A stretch of 64,000 nt of DNA from Curvibacter cyanobacteriorum (lineage in GTDB: Bacteria > Pseudomonadota > Gammaproteobacteria > Burkholderiales > Burkholderiaceae_C): assembly GCF_028649475.1 (NCBI RefSeq), contig NZ_JAQSIP010000007.1, forward strand, positions 1-64,000, given 5' to 3'. The notes below the pieces were generated by a model. That model did not search any database. It was not told where the DNA came from and was given only the letters and a program-made list of their open reading frames with translations. Position 1 is the first letter of the stretch. The number at the start of each line of letters is the position of its first letter. The translations under genes and the position numbers were made by a program. Positions 1-8,164 of this stretch are shown here, in pieces.

Positions 1-132
1 GCACGCCAGCCGAGTGATTGCGGACTGGATCAGTTGGTACAACCATCGGCGCCCTCACCAGGCGCTGAAAATGAAGACCCCCGCTGAGGCTTATGCGTTA
101 GCGGCCTGACCTGTGCAGAAAGTGCTGGGTCA
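1..132 (+). mobile_element. Right end of an IS3-family insertion sequence (cut by window start)
   Basis: The element carries the last codons of an IS3-type transposase. It finishes with what looks like the terminal inverted repeat, ending in TGGGTCA at 132, the usual CA-3' terminus of this family. From 133 onward the sequence reads as a different IS3-type transposase gene on the opposite strand, so this copy appears to have inserted into another IS. The left end and any target duplication lie outside the window, so the group cannot be assigned. Confidence 0.7.
2..109 (+). CDS. IS3-family transposase, C-terminal fragment
   Basis: This is a partial frame open from the window edge and ending at TGA 107-109. 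It encodes about 35 residues that include WISWYNHRRPHQAL. That is the C-terminal end of the integrase-like (rve) domain of OrfB transposases of the IS3 family, which cut and join DNA ends during transposition. The catalytic DDE residues lie upstream of the window. Whether the full copy is intact cannot be judged from here. Confidence 0.8.
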   Translation, partial: HASRVIADWISWYNHRRPHQALKMKTPAEAYALAA

Positions 133-330
133 ATACAAGGTCTCAAACCAGCTCTCGTTGAGGTGCTCGTCGCGGAACTTGCCATTGAAGCTTTCGATGT
201 ATCCGTTCTGCATCGGGCGTCCTGGCTGAATCAGGATGTGACGAACTCCGTGAGTCTGAGCCCAGGCCTTGCATGCTCTGCTGGTGAACTCTGGGCCGTT
301 GTCTGTGCGCACCGCCTGCGGCTTCGCGTC
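133..330 (-). pseudogene. Remnant of a second IS3-family transposase, interrupted by the IS at 1-132
   Basis: On the minus strand this stretch encodes a recognisable internal piece of an IS3-type transposase core. It contains RTDNGPEFTSRA (second Asp of the DDE triad) and YIESFNGKFRDEHLNE (catalytic Glu). Homology stops abruptly at FETL next to the IS end at 132/133, and fades before about position 330 on the 5' side. Both ends of the gene are therefore missing and it cannot make an active enzyme. The 5' boundary is approximate. Nested IS fragments next to a catabolic cluster are a common trace of past acquisition. Confidence 0.75.
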
Positions 331-337
331 TGGTCTC

Positions 338-376
338 AACCGCCAAACTTCGATTGGCTGGGTCGGTTTGGCGGTT
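338..376. repeat. Inverted repeat with 11-bp perfect arms
   Basis: The arms AACCGCCAAAC (338-348) and GTTTGGCGGTT (366-376) are perfect reverse complements separated by 17 bases. The repeat lies between the transposase remnant and the 3' end of the minus-strand Bug receptor gene, so it could act as a factor-dependent terminator hairpin for that gene. It could also be the decayed end of a mobile element. No T tract follows on either strand. Confidence 0.5.
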
Positions 377-441
377 CTCAAGCAGTCTCCAGCGCCTTTG
401 GGGATCAGCGGAGTTTGGGGTTTGGGGTGGTGATGGAGGGC

Positions 442-1404
442 TCAGTGTCCATCGGCACTGGTGCCACTGTCTCGTACCAATTTTTCCCATTTGGCATTCT
501 CGGTGATCAAGAAGGCCTCAAAGTTAGATGCACTCATTTGAAAGGGCAGGTCTGGCGATACGGCCGTGCGGAAATCGGGTTCTGCGACGATTTTGGCCAT
601 GGCTTGGCGCAGTGTTTTTAAAGCCGGGGCAGGGGTGCCTTCTGGCACCATGATGGCGGACCAAATAGAAACATCGAAACCAGGCAGTCCAGATTCAGCA
701 AGTGGGGTCCATGAAGGCAGCGTTTCAAATCGCTTTTTACTCGTGGTGCCGAGGATGCGAAACTTTCCCGCTGGAGCCAGATTGACGTATTGCGCTGCGC
801 CATCCATCATGAAGTCGAGGCGCCCACCCAGGAAGTCACTGGCAGCAGCGGCGGAGCCCCGGTAGGGGACATGGGACAGTTCGATGCCTGCCATTTGAGC
901 CAATAAGACGGCGCTCAGGTGACTTGAGCTACCAATGCCAGAGGATCCATAAGTCAGTTTGCCTGGGTTCGCTTTGGCGTAGGCAATGAACTGAGCCAAA
1001 TTATTGATTGGCAAATCGGCCCGCACAGCCAAGACATTGGTGGCTGTTTGCACTGGTCCCACAACAGCCAAGTCGGTGAGTGGATTGCGTTTTTGGCGTT
1101 TATACAGGTGTGGATTGATGACCATGATGCCGGTGGTCGCCATGAGCAGGGTGTAGCCATCTTTGGGCGCTCGCATGACGGTGTCTAAGCCCACATTACC
1201 GCCAGCGCCACTGACATTTTCGATCACCACACTTTGTCCCATTTCTCGCGATAGGCGCTCGCCCGTGGCCCGAGCCAGTTTGTCCAAGCCGCTGCCCGCT
1301 GCAAAGGGAACAATCAGTCGCAGAGGGCGTTCTGGGAATGCCGCTTGCGCTACACCCAGGACGCCATAGCACAGTAGAGCCAGCCCAGCTCGAATCCATC
1401 GCAT
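442..1404 (-). CDS. Bug-family (TTT) periplasmic solute-binding protein
   Basis: A 320-residue periplasmic receptor of the tripartite tricarboxylate transporter (TctC/Bug) family. A signal peptide occupies about residues 1-21 (ending AQAA), followed by FPERPLRLIVPFAAGSGLD and, further on, PKDGYTLL and HVPYRGS, all typical of Bug proteins. These bind small carboxylates such as aromatic acids or di/tricarboxylates for import. Start ATG 1404 has a good AGGAGA ribosome site. It lies downstream of the LysR gene on the same strand and next to the ring-cleavage operon, so its ligand may be that operon's substrate. No TctA/TctB membrane subunits are present in the window. Confidence 0.9.
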   Translation of the reverse strand: MRWIRAGLALLCYGVLGVAQAAFPERPLRLIVPFAAGSGLDKLARATGERLSREMGQSVVIENVSGAGGNVGLDTVMRAPKDGYTLLMATTGIMVINPHLYKRQKRNPLTDLAVVGPVQTATNVLAVRADLPINNLAQFIAYAKANPGKLTYGSSGIGSSSHLSAVLLAQMAGIELSHVPYRGSAAAASDFLGGRLDFMMDGAAQYVNLAPAGKFRILGTTSKKRFETLPSWTPLAESGLPGFDVSIWSAIMVPEGTPAPALKTLRQAMAKIVAEPDFRTAVSPDLPFQMSASNFEAFLITENAKWEKLVRDSGTSADGH

Positions 1405-1417
1405 CGTTTGTCTCCTA

Positions 1418-1443
1418 ATATGGTTTGAGGAGACGAACCATAT
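1418..1443. promoter_or_regulatory. Inverted repeat upstream of the Bug receptor gene
   Basis: The perfect 8-bp arms ATATGGTT (1418-1425) and AACCATAT (1436-1443) flank a 10-base spacer. They sit 14-39 bases upstream of the receptor start, just beyond its ribosome site. This fits an operator or a hairpin in the leader. Which protein would bind is not evident; the adjacent LysR product is one candidate. Confidence 0.5.
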
Positions 1444-1539
1444 CGATTTCTATTGAAAAAGAGCAATTGTTTTGTCCGATTGCTGCCATCGGCGAGGCTT
1501 ATTGCCCATCAGGACGCGCGCGGGGAGGAGGGCGCCGGA

Positions 1540-2451
1540 CTACAGATCATCCGCTACCGCGAGGCGAAAAATATCTTTCAACCAGTTCAAGCCCGCATCG
1601 TTCTCCCGAGCGACGGGCCACTGGAGCACCATCTCAAGTGGCGGAATGTCGACTGGATGGGGCAGGATTCTGATGGGGTGCGCGAGGGCCGCAGCCTCCG
1701 CCAGGCGACGCTGCATACCCGCTATCAACGGTGTACCAATGATCACTTTGGCCAGCAATTCAAAGGTGGGAACTGTCAGGGCCACGTCGCGCTGGAGCCC
1801 CAATTCCATCAGTCGCAGCTCTTCCCGCGTGGATCCTCCGGAGTCACCTGCGGCCTTGCGAACAGCGTGGCGCATGGCCATGTACTGCTGCAACGTGACC
1901 CCTTCTTGGACGGCTGTGTTGCTGGCACAGGCCACCAGGACGTAGTGGTCCTTGAACAGATCCATGGCGGGCTGGTTGGGCAGCATCATGGTGCGCGGCA
2001 CGACAAAGGCATCAATGAGACCACGCGCGAAACGGGCCTCGTGATCGTTGGAACGACCCTCGTGGTGCAGGGTGACTTGGGGGGCCAACTTCGTGACCTG
2101 TTGTGCCACCAGGGGCAACAGCACGCTGTGTGCATAGTCTGATCCCACCACGGTGAAAGAGCGATCCGAGGTTGATGGATCGAAGTGGGGCCGGCTTCTG
2201 ACGAGCTCACTCATCTGCACCACCAAGTCGTGAACCTTGGGTGCCAGGGACGCGGCAAACGGCGTCAGCGCCATGTCGCGTCCAGCGCGGTGCAACAGGG
2301 CGTCGTCGAAGTGCTCGCGCAGGCGGGTGAGTGCCCCGCTCATGGCCGGTTGACTGATCGACATCAAGACCGCCGCCCGCGTGACGCTTCGTTCAGTCAG
2401 AAGGTGGTCCAGTGCAACGACCAAGTTGAGGTCAAGTCGATTCAGATGCAT
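1540..2451 (-). CDS. LysR-type transcriptional regulator
   Basis: A 303-residue LysR-family regulator. The N-terminal winged helix-turn-helix covers about residues 6-64 (LNLVVALDHLLTERSVTRAA, SQPAMSGALTRLREHF) and resembles the NodD/aromatic-catabolism branch. The rest is the substrate-binding effector domain. It is transcribed divergently from the ring-cleavage operon starting at 2601, with 149 bp between them. That is the standard layout for a LysR activator responding to a pathway substrate or intermediate. The Bug receptor lies downstream on the same strand. The effector is unknown. Confidence 0.92.
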   Translation of the reverse strand: MHLNRLDLNLVVALDHLLTERSVTRAAVLMSISQPAMSGALTRLREHFDDALLHRAGRDMALTPFAASLAPKVHDLVVQMSELVRSRPHFDPSTSDRSFTVVGSDYAHSVLLPLVAQQVTKLAPQVTLHHEGRSNDHEARFARGLIDAFVVPRTMMLPNQPAMDLFKDHYVLVACASNTAVQEGVTLQQYMAMRHAVRKAAGDSGGSTREELRLMELGLQRDVALTVPTFELLAKVIIGTPLIAGMQRRLAEAAALAHPIRILPHPVDIPPLEMVLQWPVARENDAGLNWLKDIFRLAVADDL

Positions 2452-2503
2452 GAGCCATGTTAACCGCAGTACCCACCGGCCTGAGCGGGTTTGTTCAGGG
2501 GCC

Positions 2504-2523
2504 AGACTGGTATCGGTCAGTCT
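2504..2523. promoter_or_regulatory. Candidate LysR site in the divergent promoter of the ring-cleavage operon
   Basis: The 6-bp arms AGACTG (2504-2509) and CAGTCT (2518-2523) are perfect reverse complements with an 8-base gap. They lie in the 149-bp region between the LysR start (2451) and the dioxygenase start (2601). Position and symmetry fit a regulator site, but the spacing is not the classical T-N11-A box, so this is tentative. Confidence 0.4.
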
Positions 2524-2600
2524 TATCCAAGCTATCCGGCAAAACGATTTTGCTCGCAGGCACTATTTTTCTATCCTTGGGCCACTTTGAGGGTTAATCA

Positions 2601-3545
2601 ATGGCGATCACAGGTATTTATTCCATTACGTACGCTACCGATGATTTGGAGCGCGGTACTCAGTTTCACAAAGATCTTGGTCTGAATTTGGTGCGAGAGG
2701 ACGACGCGGGGGCAGACTTTGAGTTGCTTGATGGCTCTCAAGTATTGTTGCGAGGATTGGCTTCTCGTGATTTACCCCCGGCATATGGTGAATCTGTCTG
2801 CGGAGTGCGTGAGGTTTGCTGGGCGGTGGACAGCGAGGCTTCTCTCTATGAATTGGCCGGTGATATCGCTCGTGACCGGGAATTGAGTTTCAGTGGGACG
2901 GCTGAATGTCAATTTCTTGATGATGCCGGCTTGTCGGTGCGCTTGCGCGTGTTCTCGCTCAAGCCTATTTCTGCTGAGTTGGATCCAACCAATGCGCCGG
3001 GCCGCGTTGAGCGGCTGAATAAATTAAGAACATGGTATGAGCGCGCGCGGCCGCAGCAGATGCAGCATATTGTTTTCTGCTCTCCCAAGCCGCGTGAGGC
3101 GGCGCTCTTTTATGTCGAGCGCTTGGGTTTTTCGATCAGCGACATACAAGAGGAAGGGGGCGTCTTCCTCCGTGCTCCCGGCAATGTGCAGCATCACAAT
3201 CTCTATTGGCAGCGAGCTGATGAGTATGGTTTCCGACATGTTTCATACGGTGTTGCCAATGTCGATGAAATCATGGCAGGTGCCGCCTTCATGGCGCGTC
3301 AAGGTGTTAATAGCCATTTGGGCTTAGGGCGCCACCGAATCTCATCTACGTTCTTTTACTACCTGCCCAATCCTTGTGGTGGGGATGCTGAGTATTCAAC
3401 TGATTCTGATTGCCTTGACGATCATTGGCAGCCGCGTGTCTGGGGGCGTGCCTTTGGGCATATATGGTGGCTGGCTCAAGTGCGCCCCAACGAACCGGCA
3501 CCTCGAGTGCGCTTGGCCAATGCCGAAGATCTGAAGCTTGTCTGA
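2601..3545 (+). CDS. Type I extradiol ring-cleavage dioxygenase (VOC superfamily)
   Basis: A 314-residue two-domain vicinal-oxygen-chelate protein expected to cleave a catechol-like ring next to the hydroxyls using Fe(II) and O2. The second domain has the metal ligands His156 (MQHIVF), His213 (FRHVSYG) and Glu264 (GDAEYS). His199, His245 (GLGRH) and Tyr254 sit at the spacings of the accessory active-site residues of BphC-type enzymes, so it should be active. Domain 1 lacks the metal site, as usual. First gene of the operon and divergent from LysR. Its codon use and base composition look clearly less GC-rich than later genes. Substrate unknown; probably a carboxylated catechol or hydroquinone. 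Confidence 0.88.
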   Translation: MAITGIYSITYATDDLERGTQFHKDLGLNLVREDDAGADFELLDGSQVLLRGLASRDLPPAYGESVCGVREVCWAVDSEASLYELAGDIARDRELSFSGTAECQFLDDAGLSVRLRVFSLKPISAELDPTNAPGRVERLNKLRTWYERARPQQMQHIVFCSPKPREAALFYVERLGFSISDIQEEGGVFLRAPGNVQHHNLYWQRADEYGFRHVSYGVANVDEIMAGAAFMARQGVNSHLGLGRHRISSTFFYYLPNPCGGDAEYSTDSDCLDDHWQPRVWGRAFGHIWWLAQVRPNEPAPRVRLANAEDLKLV

Positions 3546-3604
3546 ATTTGCCTCGATGTCAGCAAGCCAAGTTTTGAAAATACCAATCAATATCAGGAGA
3601 CAAA

Positions 3605-4687
3605 ATGCGCATTGTTTTTAACCGGACGAACCTGTGGTCAGCGGTCGCGACACTGCTGCTGGGGGCTGCTCAAGTTCACGCACAAACCAGCAACGTCTCG
3701 CTTTACGGCGTGCTCGACGTGGGTTTCTCGAGCACGTCCGACGTACAGGGGGGCAAGTTCAACCAGATCGCGACACGCCACGAGTCCTCTTTCTGGGGCA
3801 TGCGGGGCCGTGAAGACCTTGGCGATGGGATGCGTGCGTCCTTCCAATTCGAGCGCTCCGTGACGGTTGCCTCGGGGGCGGATGGGGTGAGGAGTTCCTT
3901 CGTGGGTTTGGCGGGACACCACTGGGGGGCGATCACGATCGGGCGGCAGTATGACTTGCTGGTGGATCATGTTCAGACGGATCCTGCGCGACAGAACTCC
4001 ATCACGACGGTCGTCCCGGGCAACTACGACCGATCGCTTGGCAATTACCTGGACAACAGCATCAAGTACAAAAGTCCCGCGTTCGGGGGGGTGGTGTTCG
4101 GCGCCATGGTGGCCACTTCGCAAGGCGCTGCCGCGAATGCCGGTCGCGCCAGTGGTCTGAATGCGATGTATGAGGTGCCCGGGACCCGTGTCGTGGCCAC
4201 CGTCTTGAAGGTGGATGGCACCACCGCTCGACCTTTCAACGACCTGGGGGTCAACAGCCTCTTTGGTATCAGCATGGGCAAGGATCGGACGAGGTCCGTT
4301 GTGATGGATCAGACCATCGTGGCCCTGGGGGCTTTCCATGACGTTGGCGGCGTGCGCTTGTTGGGCAATTTCAGCGACACGGCGCTGGAGTCGGTTGCCA
4401 ATGGTCGCAAGGAACACTACCGCGCCTTGCGACTGGGGCTGTACACGCCGGTCAAGCAGGGTCTGAAGTGGGGGGTGGGGACCAGCATTTCCACCTTGTC
4501 GGATTCGCGGTGGACCAACCTCCACGCCATTGCGACCTACGTCTTCAGTCCTCGTTCTGAGGTCTATGTGCGTGCCGTGACGCAACGCGCGTCGGGGCCG
4601 CAGCAAGCCGCAGCGCTCTTCCTCGAAGGGCCATCGTCCTCGTCCCGGCAGACGGTCTACGGCGCTGGCATCACTCATCGATTCTGA
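3605..4687 (+). CDS. Gram-negative outer-membrane porin
   Basis: A 360-residue porin of the 16-strand trimeric type common in Burkholderiales. A signal peptide covers about residues 1-26 (ending HAQ), then SNVSLYGVLDVGFSS, the typical first beta strand. An ATKHE/SSFWGMRGREDLG-like segment follows, and the C-terminus is GAGITHRF with the terminal aromatic residue recognised by the BAM complex. A strong AGGAGA site precedes ATG 3605. Its place between catabolic genes suggests it admits the pathway's aromatic acid through the outer membrane. Confidence 0.92.
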   Translation: MRIVFNRTNLWSAVATLLLGAAQVHAQTSNVSLYGVLDVGFSSTSDVQGGKFNQIATRHESSFWGMRGREDLGDGMRASFQFERSVTVASGADGVRSSFVGLAGHHWGAITIGRQYDLLVDHVQTDPARQNSITTVVPGNYDRSLGNYLDNSIKYKSPAFGGVVFGAMVATSQGAAANAGRASGLNAMYEVPGTRVVATVLKVDGTTARPFNDLGVNSLFGISMGKDRTRSVVMDQTIVALGAFHDVGGVRLLGNFSDTALESVANGRKEHYRALRLGLYTPVKQGLKWGVGTSISTLSDSRWTNLHAIATYVFSPRSEVYVRAVTQRASGPQQAAALFLEGPSSSSRQTVYGAGITHRF

Positions 4688-4704
4688 CAACTACTGAGCA
4701 CAAT

Positions 4705-5730
4705 ATGAATCAAGTTTCCTGGGCCCTGGGGTGCCATTCCATCGCAGGCAGCCCCCCTTTTCCGACGGTCGTGATGGACGATCAAGTCATCGCGTTGCAA
4801 GCATTTCAGGCGGCCGCTGCGGTTCAAGGCCGTTTCCTTGCCGGCATTGAATCCACACAAAGTGTGTTGGAACACTGGGATCACAACCATGCGGTGATGG
4901 ATGCGCTGGTGAAGCAAGTGGCGGCTGGCGCCCTCCCTGCGCTGCGCGCACAGGCTGTTCCGCTCGCTGGCCTGAAAGCCCATGCTCCGATCCCCACACC
5001 GCGTCAGATTTTTTGCACTGGGGCCAATTACCGCTCGCATGTGCTTCAGTTGGCATTTGATCAGCCGGACAGTCTCGGTGCTGGCGATACCCCTGAGGAG
5101 CGTCGCGCCATTTCTGCCCGCAAGATGGATGAGCGGGCCAAGAATGGGTTGCCGTACGCGTTCTTGAAGCTACCGAGCGCCGTGGTCGGTCCGAACGACC
5201 CCATTGTTCTGCCACGCGAGGTCGCCAAACCTGATTGGGAGCTGGAGCTGGTCGTCGTGATCGGTCGGCTGACACGGCATGTGTCCCGTGACCAGGCCAT
5301 GGACCATGTGGCTGGCTACACCGTGGGCAATGACATCAGCGCTCGGGATCGCCTGTATCGCCATGATTTGCGCACCATCGGCACAGATTGGATGTCCTGC
5401 AAATCAGCCCCTTCATTCCTGCCGCTGGGACCGCACATCGTGCCTGCAGCGCAGGTGCACTCGCCTCAAAGCCTGCAGATCCAATTGCACCTCAATGGTC
5501 AGTTGATGCAGGACGCCAGCACGGGTGAAATGATTTTCGACATCGCTCGCCAAATTGAGTACCTCAGTTCGCGCGTCACCTTGTGGCCCGGGGATTTGAT
5601 CATGACGGGCTCGCCCGCAGGCAACGGCACCCACTACAAGCGTTTCCTGCAGCCTGGCGACGAGGTCGTTGGACACATCGCGGGTATTGGTGAAATTCGC
5701 AATCGATGCGTGGCAGAGGAGTTCGCATGA
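4705..5730 (+). CDS. Fumarylacetoacetate hydrolase (FAH) family protein
   Basis: A 341-residue FAH-family protein. Members hydrolyse, decarboxylate or isomerise beta-diketo/acylpyruvate products of ring cleavage. The FAH core begins near residue 100 (FCTGANYRSHV) and shows the metal ligands in DWELELVVVIG and the NDISARD loop. LWPGDLIMTGSPAGNG is the conserved C-terminal segment. The roughly 90-residue N-terminal part is less typical. It follows the porin by 17 bp and overlaps the monooxygenase by 4 bp (ATGA), so the two are probably translationally coupled. The likely role is cleavage of a ring-fission product, but which one is unknown. Confidence 0.88.
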   Translation: MNQVSWALGCHSIAGSPPFPTVVMDDQVIALQAFQAAAAVQGRFLAGIESTQSVLEHWDHNHAVMDALVKQVAAGALPALRAQAVPLAGLKAHAPIPTPRQIFCTGANYRSHVLQLAFDQPDSLGAGDTPEERRAISARKMDERAKNGLPYAFLKLPSAVVGPNDPIVLPREVAKPDWELELVVVIGRLTRHVSRDQAMDHVAGYTVGNDISARDRLYRHDLRTIGTDWMSCKSAPSFLPLGPHIVPAAQVHSPQSLQIQLHLNGQLMQDASTGEMIFDIARQIEYLSSRVTLWPGDLIMTGSPAGNGTHYKRFLQPGDEVVGHIAGIGEIRNRCVAEEFA

Positions 5731-6860
5731 CGAGCCCCCTCAATGCCCCCGTGTTGATCGTTGGTGGCGGGATTGCTGGCTTGGCCTTGGGCATCGCGCT
5801 GCGACGGGCAGGCAGGGATGTCGAACTGGTCGAGTTGAACAGCGCCTGGAATGTCTATGGGGTCGGCATCATCCTGCAAGCGAATGCCTTGCGTGCCCTC
5901 CGGCAACTGGGTCTTGCGGACGCCTGCATTCAGGCGGGCTTCCCCTATGCCGTGAGCTTGCATCATGAAGAGGACGGTCAACCGCAAGCGGCCCGTCACA
6001 AACCCAGCCTGATGGACGAAGGGTTGCCCGCCTCCTGCGGCATCTTGCGTCCTGCATTGCATGATCTGCTGCGCGAGGCGGCGTTGAGTGCCGGTGTGCA
6101 GGTGCGTCTGGGCATCACCGTGGCAGCCCTGCGCCACGAGCGTGATGCGGTCGAGGTCAGTTTCACCGATGGGCGTCAGGGGCGCTACGCGTTGGTGGTG
6201 GGGGCCGATGGCATTCGGTCCCATGTCCGAGCGCTGTGTTTTCCTGAGGCGCTGCCGCCGCGGTTCACAGGCCAAGGTTGTTGGCGTTACACCCTTCCCC
6301 GCAGCACTGAGGTCAACAGCGCGGTGATGTACCACGGCCGGCAAGCGCGATTGGCGGGCCTGGTCCCCGTGTCGCAGACGCACATGTACCTGCTCCTGTT
6401 GTCTGAAGAGGCGGGCAATCCCCGGATGCCGGAGGCTGAGTTACCCAGTCTTCTGCGCGACCGGCTGCAGCATTTTGGCGGGCTGATTCCCGCCGCGCTC
6501 TCGCACCTGCCGGGGCCGGAGGGCATTGTCTATCGGCCATTGGAGACGCAGTTGGTGTCGGCCCCATGGCACCGGGGGCGGGTGGTGTTGGCCGGTGATG
6601 CGGCACACGCGACCACCCCCCACATGGCTCAGGGGGCTTCCATGGCGTTGGAAGATGCCGTGGTGTTGGCCGAATGCCTGGCCGGTGCCGGTTCGCTGGA
6701 GTCGGCATTGCAGGACTATTCCTCACGCCGGTTTGATCGCTGTCGGCGGGTGGTCGAGGCTTCGGTTCAGATCGGGAATTGGCAGATGCGTCCAGAGCCT
6801 GGTGCCGACCAACTGGCCTTGGTGCGTGAAGTGGCTGTTGAACTGATGAGGCCCGCATGA
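5727..6860 (+). CDS. FAD-dependent aromatic hydroxylase (class A flavoprotein monooxygenase)
   Basis: A 377-residue single-component flavoprotein hydroxylase related to salicylate and 3-hydroxybenzoate 6-hydroxylases. It uses NAD(P)H and O2 to hydroxylate a phenolic acid. Three signatures are present: the FAD dinucleotide-binding GGGIAG at 13-18, GADGIRS from 159, and GDAAH at 290-294. I chose ATG 5727, which overlaps the upstream stop (ATGA) and follows GAGGAG; an in-frame ATG at 5706 would add seven residues. In this operon it probably makes the diol that the dioxygenase at 2601 opens. Substrate specificity cannot be read from sequence. Confidence 0.88.
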   Translation: MTSPLNAPVLIVGGGIAGLALGIALRRAGRDVELVELNSAWNVYGVGIILQANALRALRQLGLADACIQAGFPYAVSLHHEEDGQPQAARHKPSLMDEGLPASCGILRPALHDLLREAALSAGVQVRLGITVAALRHERDAVEVSFTDGRQGRYALVVGADGIRSHVRALCFPEALPPRFTGQGCWRYTLPRSTEVNSAVMYHGRQARLAGLVPVSQTHMYLLLLSEEAGNPRMPEAELPSLLRDRLQHFGGLIPAALSHLPGPEGIVYRPLETQLVSAPWHRGRVVLAGDAAHATTPHMAQGASMALEDAVVLAECLAGAGSLESALQDYSSRRFDRCRRVVEASVQIGNWQMRPEPGADQLALVREVAVELMRPA

Positions 6861-8164
6861 ACCTCGACGAGACACATGACCCCGCATTGACTTCGTGGGT
6901 GGAGTCAGCCCAGGGCCCGACGGATTTTCCGATCCAGAATTTGCCATTGGGGCGCTACCGAACGCCCGCCGGTGCGCAACGCATCGGGGTCGCCATTGGC
7001 GCCCAGGTGCTCGACCTGGATCGGGTCATTGAACTGGATCTTCTGACGGCAGAGGCCAAGGCGGCTGCCAGCAGTGCCTTGAGGAATCCCCTCGGGTTGA
7101 CTCAGGCTGAACGGGTCGCTCTCCGGCGTGGCCTGTCCAAGATCCTCTCCATCCAAGACGGGCGAGCACGCCGCCACGCCAGTGAATTGCTGCAAGAGCA
7201 AACCAGCGTTCAAATGCTGCTGCCGACGACCGTGGCCGGGTTCACCGACTTCCAGGCGGGAATCCACCACACCCTGAATGGACGCCGGATGAGGGGTGGG
7301 GGTGCCGGGAGTTTGCCCGCCAATTACCACCAAGTACCGATCGCCTACAACGGCCGCGCTTCTTCGGTGGTCGTGTCCGGAACGCCCATCAGGCGGCCGC
7401 GTGGCCAAATCTCAGGCCCTGCCGGGGTGGATTACCGCCCCACTCAGCAGCTGGACATCGAACTGGAATTGGGCATTTGGGTTGCGCAAGGCAATGAGTT
7501 AGGCCATCCCATGGCGTTGGACGATGCCGACTCCCACATTGGCGCCTACTGCTTGATCAACGATTGGTCTGCTCGGGACTTGATGGCGTGGGAAATGGAC
7601 CGCCTGGGGCCTTTCACGGGCAAAAGTTTCGCGACCAGCGTCTCACCTTGGCTCATCTCACCAGAAGCGTTGGCTCCTTTTCGAGGCCGAGCCTATGAGC
7701 GTGCTTCCGAGCCCGGACTTCAGCCACCGCCTCATTTGCGCAGCGAGGCGCAGCAGGCCAACGGTGGATTGCACATCGGGTTGCAGGTGCTGATCAACAC
7801 CGAGCAGCGTCGGGCGGCGGGCGAAGCACCGATCGTTGTCGCTGAGTCCCACACGCGCCACCTTTACTGGACCCCTGCACAGATGCTGACACACCACACG
7901 AGTGGCGGCTGCAATCTGCTGTGCGGCGATTTGCTTGGGACGGGCACGATCTCGGGGCCTGCGCCCAACGAGGGTGGGAGCTTCAAGGAGCTGGGGGGCA
8001 GTGGGACCACGCCATTCCCCGTGGGGCGTGAGGCCCGGTGCTGGGCGGAGGACGGCGACCTGGTGATCCTGCGCGCAAAAGCCCAGCGAGCTGGATTCCA
8101 GAGCATCGGCTTTGGTGATTGTGCGGGGCACATTCTTCCTTCGCAGGGCGGTGCGCATGGCTGA
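6857..8164 (+). CDS. Fumarylacetoacetase-like hydrolase
   Basis: A 435-residue protein of true fumarylacetoacetase architecture: an N-terminal SH3-like part followed by the FAH barrel. Recognisable blocks are YNGRASSVVVSGTPIRRP, the metal ligands Glu202/Glu204 (DIELELGIWV), LINDWSARD and GPFTGKSF. In the active-site segment TDFQAGIHH, Asp131 and the catalytic His138 are kept. The position usually held by the substrate-binding Tyr (DFYSS.. in homogentisate enzymes) is Gln133. That suggests a substrate other than fumarylacetoacetate. It overlaps both neighbours. No homogentisate dioxygenase is nearby. Confidence 0.85.
   Translation: MNLDETHDPALTSWVESAQGPTDFPIQNLPLGRYRTPAGAQRIGVAIGAQVLDLDRVIELDLLTAEAKAAASSALRNPLGLTQAERVALRRGLSKILSIQDGRARRHASELLQEQTSVQMLLPTTVAGFTDFQAGIHHTLNGRRMRGGGAGSLPANYHQVPIAYNGRASSVVVSGTPIRRPRGQISGPAGVDYRPTQQLDIELELGIWVAQGNELGHPMALDDADSHIGAYCLINDWSARDLMAWEMDRLGPFTGKSFATSVSPWLISPEALAPFRGRAYERASEPGLQPPPHLRSEAQQANGGLHIGLQVLINTEQRRAAGEAPIVVAESHTRHLYWTPAQMLTHHTSGGCNLLCGDLLGTGTISGPAPNEGGSFKELGGSGTTPFPVGREARCWAEDGDLVILRAKAQRAGFQSIGFGDCAGHILPSQGGAHG

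Noticed and set aside
3638-4690. A 350-codon frame antisense to the porin gene
   Set aside because: No recognisable domain and no ribosome site; the porin has a signal peptide and terminal aromatic residue.
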